64,000 nucleotides of DNA from UBA7672 sp047601145 (GTDB lineage: Bacteria; Pseudomonadota; Alphaproteobacteria; Caulobacterales; Hyphomonadaceae): positions 310,001 to 374,000 of the forward strand of contig JASGJW010000005.1 in assembly GCA_047601145.1 (NCBI GenBank), given 5' to 3'. How positions within the stretch are numbered: position 1 is the first letter of the stretch; each line of letters opens with the position of its first letter. Under the pieces are notes generated by a model. That model saw only the letters and a list, made by a program, of their open reading frames with translations. It made no database searches and had not been told where the DNA came from. The position numbers and the translations under genes are program-made. Shown here one piece after another: positions 27,487 to 36,515 of the stretch.

Positions 27487-28148
27487 ACGACCCTCCCGTC
27501 GCGCATCTCGACGATGCGATCCGCCCGCGCCGCGATCTCCGTATCGTGGGTCACCACCACCAGCGTTGCATCGCGCTCCCTTGCGATGGCGAACAGCATG
27601 TCCGCCACCATGGCGCCTGTTGCGCGATCGAGATTCCCGGTCGGCTCATCGGCGAACACGATGCGCGGATTGCTCGCCAACGCACGCGCCACCGCCACGC
27701 GCTGCCGCTCGCCGCCCGAAAGCTGTCCGGGAAAGTGATCCATCCGTGCGCCGAGCCCGACCGCCTCGAGACCGGACTTCGCCAGCGCGTCGACATCCTT
27801 GAGCCCCGCGATCTCAAGCGGCGCCCGCACATTGTCGAACGCATTCATTGTCCCCAGCAGATGGAAGGACTGGAACACCAGGCTCACCCGCCCGCGCCGT
27901 AGCCGCGCCAGCGCATCCTCGCTCTTGCCGCCAAGGTCCTCGCCCAGAAGCCTGATTGCACCCCTGCTCGCCCGCTCGATCCCAGTCGACACCGCAATCA
28001 GCGAGGACTTGCCCGATCCCGACGGCCCCACCACCGCGACGCTCTCGCCCGGCATGGCGCGGAATGACACGCCCTTCAGGATCTCCACCGGCCCGGAGGC
28101 GGCGGGAAGCGCAAGCCAGACATCATCGAGGGAAAGCGCGGCGTCCAA
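27483..28148 (-). CDS. ABC transporter ATP-binding protein (YbbA/LolD-like)
   Basis: The 221-residue protein shows Walker A GPSGSGKS (41-48), Q-loop Q93 (VFQSFHLLGT), signature LSGGERQRVAVARAL (143-157), Walker B VFADEPTGNLD (164-174) and switch H201 (VVVTHD). The length and the TGIERASRG segment are those of the MacB/LolD/YbbA group that pairs with FtsX-type permeases. It powers the permease encoded by the overlapping downstream gene. Confidence 0.95.
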   Translation of the reverse strand: MDAALSLDDVWLALPAASGPVEILKGVSFRAMPGESVAVVGPSGSGKSSLIAVSTGIERASRGAIRLLGEDLGGKSEDALARLRRGRVSLVFQSFHLLGTMNAFDNVRAPLEIAGLKDVDALAKSGLEAVGLGARMDHFPGQLSGGERQRVAVARALASNPRIVFADEPTGNLDRATGAMVADMLFAIARERDATLVVVTHDTEIAARADRIVEMRDGRVV

Positions 28149-28205
28149 ATCAGGTCCGGGGAGAGATATGTTTGAGCCGCAAGGATCACGGGAATGGGCG
28201 CGGGA

Positions 28206-28784
28206 TCAATGGGCAGCGCGAAGTCCCGCCAGCACGTCTTGCGGCAACAATAGCCGCCCCGCCCCCGGCACGATCCGCGCGGGCTCGGCGAACAGTGGCG
28301 CCGCGAACCCCATCGCATCCAGCATGGTCGCGAAGAACGAATTCGAATTACGTCCGAAGCCGAGGAAAGGATAAGGCAGCCCCGCCCCACCCTCTGGCCC
28401 CTCGCTCAGCGCATTGATCCGCCGCAACGCCTCCAGCGCTGGCGCGAGCCGCGCCTCGACCTCCGCCGCCGACAGCCCCTGCGCCAATGGCCGTATCGCG
28501 CCACTCCCGATGGCGTCCCTGATCGTCCGCGATCCCGGCGCGCATCCGTGAATCGGCATGAACGTCCGCGGATGCGCCTTCGTGTCGTACCCGCGCAACC
28601 GGTCCGAACTCAGATATCCGATCGGCTTGTGCCGCCAGACTTCGCCATCAAACCAGCTTGCCAGCCCGTTCAACTGGCGCACCGCGTTCATTGCCGGATC
28701 GGCGATCACCACCAGCCGATGCGCCGCAAACCGCGACCGCCTCGGTATGCGCAGCTCCGCCGCGTTGATGCTCCATCCGCTCAT
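28206..28784 (-). CDS. Unknown protein with a GRNSNSFF motif
   Basis: This 192-residue protein has no signal peptide or membrane segment that I can see. The most conserved-looking segments are MPIHGCAPGS (about 75-85) and YPFLGFGRNSNSFFATMLDA (about 135-155). A Gly-x-Asn-Ser-Asn-Ser/Thr-Phe stretch recurs in DUF3750-like and permuted papain-fold proteins, with an upstream His or Cys; here a His and Cys in IHGC could complete such a site, but that is speculative. It lies 18 bp after the DUF3089 gene and 57 bp before the ABC ATPase, so it is probably part of that operon. No good ribosome-binding site is visible. Confidence 0.65.
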   Translation of the reverse strand: MSGWSINAAELRIPRRSRFAAHRLVVIADPAMNAVRQLNGLASWFDGEVWRHKPIGYLSSDRLRGYDTKAHPRTFMPIHGCAPGSRTIRDAIGSGAIRPLAQGLSAAEVEARLAPALEALRRINALSEGPEGGAGLPYPFLGFGRNSNSFFATMLDAMGFAAPLFAEPARIVPGAGRLLLPQDVLAGLRAAH

Positions 28785-28802
28785 GGAACAAACATAGGAG
28801 CA

Positions 28803-30071
28803 CTACTGCTCCTTGTGAAACTCGGGCGGCAGCGTTCGCTCGCCCGGCTGGCTGCGCAGCCATTGCGCGGCCTGACGTTTCACGATGTCGACCAGGTTCC
28901 CCATCGCAAGATGCATGTCGATCATGTGCAGCCCCCATTGCGGCTGCACCTTTCCGTCGACCACCACATCGCCGCTGATGGTGTCCACGCGCTTGTCCGC
29001 CGGGTCGGCGTTGACCGTCACGGCGAGATAGGTGAACCCGCCCCGCGTTTCGCATGACGCCGACAACAGGCCGGGAACCGAGACAAACGGCGTCGTGATG
29101 TGCGGGTTTTCCACCGTCCATGGCGCCGGCAAGGCCAGCTCGTCGAACAGCGCCACGCCCGCCGGCAACATCGCCTTGAGCTTGCCCGCCGAACCATCGA
29201 GCTGTGCCGGGTTCACGCAGGCCGCCCGCATCCCTTCGGTCGACGCCACGCCGAACAGCGTATCCTCCGGTGGCGGCGAATCCGCCCGGAACGAAGAATA
29301 GGCAATAACGCAGTAGAGACTGTCCGCCGTCGCGCAGAGCGGTATCTGCCGGAATGTCCCGCCCATGTCCGCCGACTTGGGAACTTCCACCGTCGCCCCG
29401 ATCAGCAACGCCGACACCATCCGGTCGCGCGCCGGCTTCCCGTCAATTTCCGCCGCGATGAGCCGCGTCAGCAGTCCCGCCCCCTGGCTGTGCCCGATCA
29501 GCACGACGCCGCGCCCGTTATTGTCATTGGCGAGATAGGATTCCCACGCCGCCTTGACGTCGGCATAGGCCATCTCGCGATTGCTCGCTGTCGGCTGCCC
29601 TGCCAGCATCCGGCGCAGCGCCGCCGCCGTCACCTGCCGGTACATCGGCGCGAACAGCCGGCACGCGCCGCCGAACCGCGCCAGCTCCTGCCGCGCGATC
29701 TCTTTCTCCTCGGGTCCGGGGATGATGTCGGAATTCCCCGTCTCGTCGCGCGAGACGGTCGGATAGACGTAGAAACAGTCGATCGGCGGATTGGTCGCCG
29801 GCGTGAACCCGTCCCGCTCCAGCCGCCCGTCGGCCAGGACGGCTGTCGCCGTTGCGAGCTGCTTGCACGCATCCTCGCCGCCGGGCCGGCACAGCCATGC
29901 TGCCGGATCGGAATAGTCGACCGGCGTCACCCTTTCGATCGCGGGACCCGTCTCCGCGACCGCCTCGCCGGCGTCAGCGTTGCCCTTGCCCTGTGACGGG
30001 TTGTCGCCGCATCCCGCAGCGGCCAACGCCGCAAGCGCGAAACCTGCCGTCAAAAGGCGTTTCACCGGCAT
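28803..30071 (-). CDS. DUF3089 alpha/beta-hydrolase-like lipoprotein
   Basis: I place the start at the ATG at 30071, giving 422 residues and a lipoprotein signal with Cys21 (AALAAAGC). PPIDCFYVYPTV, PMYRQVTAAALRRM and VVLIGHSQGAGLL are typical of DUF3089; S195 in GHSQG is the presumed nucleophile. The protein is expected to be a membrane-anchored periplasmic esterase or lipase-like enzyme of unknown substrate. It heads the operon with the unknown protein and the FtsX-type ABC exporter, and it is divergent from the first quinoprotein gene, so a role in processing oxidised or exported ester-type substrates is a testable idea. Confidence 0.85.
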   Translation of the reverse strand: MPVKRLLTAGFALAALAAAGCGDNPSQGKGNADAGEAVAETGPAIERVTPVDYSDPAAWLCRPGGEDACKQLATATAVLADGRLERDGFTPATNPPIDCFYVYPTVSRDETGNSDIIPGPEEKEIARQELARFGGACRLFAPMYRQVTAAALRRMLAGQPTASNREMAYADVKAAWESYLANDNNGRGVVLIGHSQGAGLLTRLIAAEIDGKPARDRMVSALLIGATVEVPKSADMGGTFRQIPLCATADSLYCVIAYSSFRADSPPPEDTLFGVASTEGMRAACVNPAQLDGSAGKLKAMLPAGVALFDELALPAPWTVENPHITTPFVSVPGLLSASCETRGGFTYLAVTVNADPADKRVDTISGDVVVDGKVQPQWGLHMIDMHLAMGNLVDIVKRQAAQWLRSQPGERTLPPEFHKEQ

Positions 30072-30258
30072 GGACGCCTCACTTGTCACTCCAGCCATCT
30101 GCAATCTGACGCATCGGCGGGTGAGGTCAAACACCTGACATCATACACAAGAGCGCGATCCTTCCGCACGGCTCCCTTTGCAAGCGCTTCCCTCTGGGGC
30201 AGTTTGCCCGCCGGTCGGTGCAGCCGCGATCCACGCAGCGCGCCACGGGAGGAAACCT

Positions 30259-32262
30259 ATGCGTAAGTCCGTTCTGGCAGCAGCACTTGGCTGCGCCTCG
30301 ATGCTCGCACTGATGTCGTGCCAGACGCCGGAGCCCGCAGCGCCTCCCGCCGAACCTGCGAAGCCGGTCGCGCAGGTTGCGCCGCCAGCGCCGAACGTCC
30401 CGCCTGTCGTCACGCCGCCTGCGCCGACGCCTGTGGTCGCCGCTCACCCGGGCGAGGCGATCTACAAGGCCAACTGCGCCGCCTGCCACGACAACACGGA
30501 AGCCACCCGCGCGCCCTCGCGCGACAACCTCAAAGGCATGAGCTTCCAGTTCGTGAACTACGCCCTCACCCAGGGCAAGATGAAGGACATGGGCGCGAGC
30601 CTCTCGGCCGAGCAGCGCGCGCAGGTCGTCAGCTTCGTCACTGGCGGCCGCGATCCCTCGCAGGTTACCGCCGACTGGACGAAGAACATGATGTGCACCG
30701 GCGCCCGCGCCGCCGTCGACCTTGAAGGTCCAGACGCCGCGACCTCGACGCACTTCGGCTACGACGCCAACAACACCCGCAAGCTCACCGCCAAGCAGGC
30801 CGGTCTCACCACCGCGCAGATGGGAAATATGGAGCTGGCCTGGGCGATCGCCTTCCCGGATTCCACCACGATGCGCTCGCAGGGCGCCATCGTCGGCAAG
30901 AACCTGTTCTACCCGGCGACCGACACCGGCAAAGTCTACGCCTTCGATCTCGACGGCGAGAAGCCGTGCATCCAGTGGGTCTACACCACGCCTGGCGGCG
31001 CTCCGCTACGCACCAGCGTCGCCTATGGCGTTCTCGGCGACGGCACGCCGCTGCTGGTCTTCTCGGGCCTCGACTCCACCGTCCACGCCGTTGACCCGCG
31101 CACGGGCAAGGCTCTCTGGACCAAGCCGGTCGGCTCCTACTCCTACTCGATGACCACGGGCACGCCCTCTATCCTCAAGGATCGCGTGATCGTTCCCGTC
31201 GCGCAGTTCGAGATCATGGTCGCGGCCGACAACAAGTATGAGTGCTGCACCAACCATGGCTATGTCCTGTCGCTCGATCCGAAGACGGGCGCGCAGCAGT
31301 GGCGCTACGACACGATGCCGGAAGCCAAGAAGGTGCGCGACCGCGGCGACGGCCAGCCGCTGCTCGGCCCGTCCGGCGCTCCGATCTGGAATTCGCCCGT
31401 CGTCGACCAGAAGCGCGGGCTGATCTTCTTCGGCACGGGTGAATCGAACTCGCCGCCGGCGCACACCAACACCAACGCGATCATCGCGATCAACCTGAAG
31501 GACGGCAAGGAGAAGTGGAGCTTCCACGCGACGCCCGCCGACATCTTCAACTCGGGCTGCGGGCTCAAGTCGAACCCGAAACTGCTGAACTGCACGAGCG
31601 CCCCCGAAACCGTCTTCCGTGACGTCGACTTCGGCGCCTCGGTGATCCTCGGCAAGGGTTCGGACGGCAAGGAGCTTCTCTATGCCGGCCAGAAATCCGG
31701 CTCGGTCTGGGCGTTCAACCCTGATACTGGAAAAGTCGTCTGGCGCACCGCGCTCGGCACCGGTAGCCCGCTGGGCGGCGTCCACTGGGGCATCGCCTAC
31801 GACGACAACCTGCTGTACGCGCCGATCTCCAATGTCGGCGTTCCGATCCCCGGCGAATGGGATGGCGATCCGTCGATCAAGCCGGGCCTCTACGCGCTCG
31901 ATGGCAAGACGGGCAAGATCAAGTGGCAGTTCAATCCCGAGCCGCCCGCCGGCACGGCGCCGAGCCCGCGCGGCTTCCGCGGCGCAGCGTTCTCGACCGC
32001 TCCCGCGGTGATCGACGGCGCCGTTGTCGCCGCCGCACTCGACGGCACGCTGTTTGTCATCGACAAGAAGACCGGCAAGCAGCTGTGGTCGTTCAAGACC
32101 GCGCAGGAGTATGACGGCGTCAACGGCGTCAAAGGCAAAGGCGGCGCGATCGACTCGAACTCGATCACCGCAGCCAACGGCCTCCTGCTGGTCAACTCCG
32201 GCTACGGCATGTTCGGCCAGGCCGGCGGCAACGTCCTCTTGGCGTTCAAGCCGAAGAGCTAG
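30259..32262 (+). CDS. PVA-dehydrogenase-like quinoprotein lipoprotein with haem c domain (1 of 3)
   Basis: The ATG at 30259 follows GGGAGGA by 5 bases. The 667-residue protein has a lipobox (LALMSC, Cys21), a Pro/Ala linker, an N-terminal cytochrome c domain (C73-A-A-C76-H77; GKM near residue 112 is a likely sixth ligand) and a PQQ-type beta-propeller from about residue 150. The propeller shows the adjacent cysteine pair C329-C330 (YECCTNHG), RDRGDGQPLLGPSGAPIWNS and repeated W-containing blades such as GQKSGSVWAFNPDTGKVVW. This is the layout of the fused polyvinyl-alcohol dehydrogenase (cytochrome) type, which oxidises secondary alcohols in the periplasm and passes electrons to haem c. The true substrate is unknown. 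Confidence 0.85.
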   Translation: MRKSVLAAALGCASMLALMSCQTPEPAAPPAEPAKPVAQVAPPAPNVPPVVTPPAPTPVVAAHPGEAIYKANCAACHDNTEATRAPSRDNLKGMSFQFVNYALTQGKMKDMGASLSAEQRAQVVSFVTGGRDPSQVTADWTKNMMCTGARAAVDLEGPDAATSTHFGYDANNTRKLTAKQAGLTTAQMGNMELAWAIAFPDSTTMRSQGAIVGKNLFYPATDTGKVYAFDLDGEKPCIQWVYTTPGGAPLRTSVAYGVLGDGTPLLVFSGLDSTVHAVDPRTGKALWTKPVGSYSYSMTTGTPSILKDRVIVPVAQFEIMVAADNKYECCTNHGYVLSLDPKTGAQQWRYDTMPEAKKVRDRGDGQPLLGPSGAPIWNSPVVDQKRGLIFFGTGESNSPPAHTNTNAIIAINLKDGKEKWSFHATPADIFNSGCGLKSNPKLLNCTSAPETVFRDVDFGASVILGKGSDGKELLYAGQKSGSVWAFNPDTGKVVWRTALGTGSPLGGVHWGIAYDDNLLYAPISNVGVPIPGEWDGDPSIKPGLYALDGKTGKIKWQFNPEPPAGTAPSPRGFRGAAFSTAPAVIDGAVVAAALDGTLFVIDKKTGKQLWSFKTAQEYDGVNGVKGKGGAIDSNSITAANGLLLVNSGYGMFGQAGGNVLLAFKPKS

Positions 32263-32273
32263 GATCTGAGCTT

Positions 32274-32328
32274 GCGCCCTCGTGGTTCGATGGGCGGCGG
32301 CTCCGCCGCCTGCTCACCATGAGGGCGC
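32274..32328. repeat. Long palindromic intergenic repeat (REP-like)
   Basis: Outer arms GCGCCCTCGTGGT (32274-32286) and ACCATGAGGGCGC (32316-32328) enclose a second perfect stem, GGCGGCG (32293-32299) with CGCCGCC (32304-32310). The CTCACCATGAGGG arm closely resembles the short interspersed palindromes common between genes in Caulobacterales and Rhizobiales. It can also end transcription of the first quinoprotein gene. I saw no second copy in this window. Confidence 0.7.
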
Positions 32329-32363
32329 GCTCACAAACGTGAGTCTGTCGCCAGACCACTCCC

Positions 32364-32386
32364 CCGACGTTACCAGTTGACGTCGG
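32364..32386. promoter_or_regulatory. Inverted repeat upstream of second quinoprotein
   Basis: CCGACGT and ACGTCGG, 7-bp perfect arms with a 9-base spacer, lie about 80 bp before the ATG of the second quinoprotein gene. It may be an operator; no regulator is encoded close by. Confidence 0.35.
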
Positions 32387-32465
32387 CGTCACCCAGGGTG
32401 GATTGTGTACTCAGCAGTTTCGCGCCGCGCATCAGACGCGGCCGGGGTCGCGGGAGGAAACGTCC

Positions 32466-34469
32466 ATGCTTCGTTTGATCGCTTCGGCGGCAGCGCTTTC
32501 GGCTGTTTCGGCCATTGCGCTGGTTTCATGCACGACACCGACGGAGACCTCCGTTCAGCAAGCGGCAGTCGCTCCGCCCGCAACAACGGGCGAGATCGTT
32601 CATGTGACGCGCACGCGGGAGCCGGGTGAAATCCAGAATGCCGACACACCTATCGAAGCGATCAAAGCCCCCCACCCCGGCGAAGCTGTCTACAAGACTT
32701 ACTGCGCCGCCTGTCACGACAATCCGGAAGCCACCAAGGCGCCCTCGCGCGCAACGCTCGCGCGTATGGCCTCGGGCAACATCTCGAACGCTCTCATCAC
32801 CGGCAAGATGATCGCGCAGGGCGCGCGCCTCTCCTCCGCCGAAGTGTCCTACGTGTCCGACTATCTCTCCGAAGCGCACGCCGTCAGCGACGACTGGATC
32901 ACTGCGATGCGTTGCCCGGCCGACCGCGCGACGCCGAAGCTCACCGCTGCGCCCACTATTTCGACATTCGGCTTCGATCAGAAGAACCGCCGCAACCTCA
33001 CCTACGCGCAGGCTGGCCTCAAAGCCGCCGACCTCACCAATCTCGAAGTCGCCTGGGTGGTAGCCTTCCCGGACGCCGTCTCGATGCGCAGCCAGGCCGC
33101 CGTCGTCGGCAACACGCTCTTCCTGCCGGTGGGCGAGAGCAAGAACCGCGTCTTCGCGTTCGATATCTCGGACAAGACCAAGCCCTGCATCCAGTGGGTG
33201 CATGACGGCGAGCGCACCTTCCGCACCTCCGCCGGTTACGGCGTCCGCAAGGATGGCGTGCCGATGGTGATGGTCGGCGACATCGGCGGCTGGACGACCG
33301 CGATCGACGCCCGCAACGGCAAGAAACTCTGGATCACCAAGACCGGCCTGTTCGATGCCTCGACCTCCACCGCGACACCCGTGCTCGTGGGCGATAATGT
33401 CTATGCGCCCTCCTCGCAGTACGAGATCATGATGGCTGCGCAGGACCATCACGTCTGCTGCAAGCTCCATGGCGGCGTCTCGGCCGTTGATGCGAAGACC
33501 GGCAAGATCGTGTGGCAGACCGGCACGATGGAAGACGCCAAGCCGATCCGCGATCGCGGCGACGGCCAGATGCTCTGGGGCCCAGCTGGCGCACCGATCT
33601 GGAACTCCCCCTCGATCGATGTGAAGCGCAACCGCCTCTATGTCGGCACAGGCGAAGCCAACTCCGAAACCGCGCACCCCAACACGGATGCGCTGCTGTC
33701 GTTCGATCTCACCAGTGGCAAGATCCTCTGGAGCCACCAGGCAACGGCAGACGATGTTTTCAACGTCGGCTGCGGCCCCAATGGCGGTCCGAAGAACTGC
33801 GCCACCAAGACCGTCTTCCGTGATGTCGACTTTGGCGCCTCGACCATCCTCGCCACCAAACCCGATGGAAAAGACATCGTCGTTGCCGGCCAGAAGTCCG
33901 GCACGGTCTGGGCGATGAACCCCGACAATGGCGACGTCGTCTGGCGCACCAATATCGGCACCGGCGGCCCGAACGGCGGCATCCACTGGGGCATCGCGGT
34001 CGATGACACGCACGTCTATGCGCCGATCAGCTATCCTGGTCGCTCGATCCCCGAACAGGTCGTGCCCGCCGATCTCAAGCCCGGCCTCTATGCTGTGAAT
34101 CTCCAGGACGGCACGATCGACTGGAAGATGGAAGTGAAGGCCGACTGCACCGACGCACGCAAGAAATTCGTGCCGCGCTGCAATGCCCTCTTCGGCCTCT
34201 CGGGCGCGCCTACTGTCATCGGCGACTACATCGTCACCGGCGGTCTCGATGGCCGCGTCTACGTCGTCGAGCGCAAGTCCGGCAAGCTTGCCGCCCAGTG
34301 GGACACGGCGCAGACCTACCAGACGATCAACGGCATCGAAGGCAATGGCGCCTCCGTCGACAACGCATCGATCATCGCCGTCAACGGACTGCTCATCATG
34401 AACTCCGGCTACGGCCTGTTCGGCCAGGGCGCCGGCAACGTGATGATCGCCTACAAACCCAAATCCTAG
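32466..34469 (+). CDS. PVA-dehydrogenase-like quinoprotein lipoprotein with haem c domain (2 of 3)
   Basis: The ATG at 32466 follows GGGAGGAAA. Like the first copy it is 667 residues, with a lipobox (SAIALVSC), a haem c motif at C80-A-A-C83-H84 with GKM after it, and a PQQ-type propeller with the cysteine pair C331-C332 (HVCCKLHGG). KRNRLYVGTGEANS, DVDFGASTIL and GQKSGTVWAMNPDNGDVVW are propeller blades. It is clearly closer to copy 3 than to copy 1. The two have an 18-bp gap and are probably co-transcribed. A periplasmic alcohol-oxidising role is inferred from family. Confidence 0.85.
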   Translation: MLRLIASAAALSAVSAIALVSCTTPTETSVQQAAVAPPATTGEIVHVTRTREPGEIQNADTPIEAIKAPHPGEAVYKTYCAACHDNPEATKAPSRATLARMASGNISNALITGKMIAQGARLSSAEVSYVSDYLSEAHAVSDDWITAMRCPADRATPKLTAAPTISTFGFDQKNRRNLTYAQAGLKAADLTNLEVAWVVAFPDAVSMRSQAAVVGNTLFLPVGESKNRVFAFDISDKTKPCIQWVHDGERTFRTSAGYGVRKDGVPMVMVGDIGGWTTAIDARNGKKLWITKTGLFDASTSTATPVLVGDNVYAPSSQYEIMMAAQDHHVCCKLHGGVSAVDAKTGKIVWQTGTMEDAKPIRDRGDGQMLWGPAGAPIWNSPSIDVKRNRLYVGTGEANSETAHPNTDALLSFDLTSGKILWSHQATADDVFNVGCGPNGGPKNCATKTVFRDVDFGASTILATKPDGKDIVVAGQKSGTVWAMNPDNGDVVWRTNIGTGGPNGGIHWGIAVDDTHVYAPISYPGRSIPEQVVPADLKPGLYAVNLQDGTIDWKMEVKADCTDARKKFVPRCNALFGLSGAPTVIGDYIVTGGLDGRVYVVERKSGKLAAQWDTAQTYQTINGIEGNGASVDNASIIAVNGLLIMNSGYGLFGQGAGNVMIAYKPKS

Positions 34470-34487
34470 CAAAGCTCGAGAAATACA

Positions 34488-36431
34488 ATGCTCAGAACGA
34501 TTACATCGGGCCTCGCTCTCGCGGCCGCGCTCGCCATCAGCTCCTGCACCACGCCCGATACGCAGACGGCCACCACCTCTGATCCAGTCGTTCAGGCCGC
34601 ACACAACGGCGCAGCAACGCTCGCCGCCAAGGCCGCCGGCGAGGAGGTCTACAAGAAGCATTGCGCTGCCTGCCACGACAATCCGGAAGTCTCGAAGGCG
34701 CCCTCACGCGAAACGCTGAGCCGCGTCTCCGCCCTCTACGTCACCAACGCCCTGATCATGGGCAAGATGACGGCCCAGGGCGCGCCGCTTTCCGCCGTCG
34801 AAGTCTCCAACGTCTCCGACTATCTCTCCGGCGGCGAAGCCAACGCGACCGGCTGGATCGAACCCAACCGCTGCCCGGCCAACCGCCGCACGCCGAAGCT
34901 CGACGCGAAACCCACCGTCTCCGGCTTCGGCTACAACTATTCCAACCGCCGCGAACTCTCCTACGCGCAGTCCGGCCTCAAACCCGGCGACCTCGACAAC
35001 ATGGAAGTCGCCTGGACCCTCGCCTTCCCGCAGGTGAGCACGATGCGCGGGCAAGCCGCCGTCGTCGGCGACACGCTGTTCCTGCCGATGGCCGACAACA
35101 ACCGCCTCTTTGCGCTCGACATCTCGACCGACAAGCCGTGCGTGCAATGGGTCTATGACGGCGGCCGTTCGCTCCGCACGTCGGCGGGCTATGGCGAGAT
35201 GTCCAACGGCCAGAAGATCGTCATGGTCGGCGACATGGGCGGCTTCGTCCATGCGATCGACGCCAAGACCGGCCGCAAGATGTGGGAAGCCGACGTCAAG
35301 TTCTTCCAGAACCAGATGGTGACCTCGACCCCCGTTCTCTACAAGGACCGCGTCTACGCCCCGATCTCGCAATACGAACTCCCCGCCGCTGCAGCGAACT
35401 CCTATGTCTGCTGCAAGGCTCGCGGCGGCATAACGGCGCTCGACGCCAAGACCGGCAAGAAGATCTGGGCGCAGGCCACGATGCCTGAAGCGCAACCGCT
35501 CAAGGATCGCGGCGACGGCCAGTTCATCTGGGGCCCCTCGGGCGCACCGATCTGGAACTCCGCCTCGCTCGATGTGAAGCGCAACCGCCTCTATGTCGGC
35601 ACGGGCGAAGCCAACTCCGGCCCCGCCCACCCGAACACCGACGCCCTGCTCTCCTTCGACCTCGACACAGGCAAGATCGTCTGGGCTCACCAGGCGACCG
35701 CAGACGACGTCTACAATCTCGGCTGCTTCCCCGGCCGCGAGAGCAACAAGAACTGCTCTGGCCCGACCGTCTATCGTGACGTCGACTTCGGCGCCTCGAC
35801 CATCTTCACCAAGGCCCCCAACGGAAAAGAGCTTGTCCTCGGCGGCCAGAAGTCGGGCTCCGTCTGGGCGATGAACCCTGACGATGGCTCCGTCATCTGG
35901 CGCACGGCCCTCGGCCATGGCACCGCGATGGGCGGTATCCATTGGGGCATCGCCGCGGACGACAACCACATCTACGCGCCAATCTCGAATGTCGGCCGCG
36001 CCGTCCCGACCGATCCGGCCTACGACGCCGAGAAAATCAAGCCCGGCCTCTACGCTCTCAATCTCAATGACGGTTCGATCGCCTGGCAGTTCAACACGAC
36101 GCCGGACTGCCCGGATGAGCGCAAGGCCCGCCTGCCCGGCTGCCAGCGCCTCGCCGGCATCTCCGCCGCCCCGAGCGTCATCGGCGACTACGTCGTCGCC
36201 GGCGGTCTCGACGGCATGCTTTACGTGCTCGATCGCAAGACCGGCGCGCTGAAGTGGAAGTACGACACGGCGCAGAAATACACCGGCGCCAACGGCGTCG
36301 AAGGCAATGGCGGCTCGTTCGATGCGGCTTCCATCATCGCCACCCACGGCCTGCTGATCGTCAACTCCGGTTACGGCATGTTCGGCCAGGCGCCGGGCAA
36401 TGTGATGATCGCGTTCAAGCCGAAGCATTGA
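34488..36431 (+). CDS. PVA-dehydrogenase-like quinoprotein lipoprotein with haem c domain (3 of 3)
   Basis: The 647-residue protein has a lipobox (LAISSC), a haem c motif C59-A-A-C62-H63 (with GKM downstream), and the cysteine pair C308-C309 (YVCCKARGG) in the propeller. The linker between lipid anchor and cytochrome is about 20 residues shorter than in copy 2. The blade segments KRNRLYVGTGEANSGPAHP and GQKSGSVWAMNPDDGSVIW are near-identical in pattern to copy 2. Its ribosome-binding site is weak (CGAGAAA), so it may depend on translation of the upstream gene. It is followed, after 84 bp, by the DUF3604 gene. Confidence 0.85.
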   Translation: MLRTITSGLALAAALAISSCTTPDTQTATTSDPVVQAAHNGAATLAAKAAGEEVYKKHCAACHDNPEVSKAPSRETLSRVSALYVTNALIMGKMTAQGAPLSAVEVSNVSDYLSGGEANATGWIEPNRCPANRRTPKLDAKPTVSGFGYNYSNRRELSYAQSGLKPGDLDNMEVAWTLAFPQVSTMRGQAAVVGDTLFLPMADNNRLFALDISTDKPCVQWVYDGGRSLRTSAGYGEMSNGQKIVMVGDMGGFVHAIDAKTGRKMWEADVKFFQNQMVTSTPVLYKDRVYAPISQYELPAAAANSYVCCKARGGITALDAKTGKKIWAQATMPEAQPLKDRGDGQFIWGPSGAPIWNSASLDVKRNRLYVGTGEANSGPAHPNTDALLSFDLDTGKIVWAHQATADDVYNLGCFPGRESNKNCSGPTVYRDVDFGASTIFTKAPNGKELVLGGQKSGSVWAMNPDDGSVIWRTALGHGTAMGGIHWGIAADDNHIYAPISNVGRAVPTDPAYDAEKIKPGLYALNLNDGSIAWQFNTTPDCPDERKARLPGCQRLAGISAAPSVIGDYVVAGGLDGMLYVLDRKTGALKWKYDTAQKYTGANGVEGNGGSFDAASIIATHGLLIVNSGYGMFGQAPGNVMIAFKPKH

Positions 36432-36515
36432 CGACTAAGACGCGAGCCTATCTGCTACCGCCTGGTATAATCGCGCTTCGTGCGATCCTTGAGCGTTGGC
36501 TGGAGGGGATTGAGC

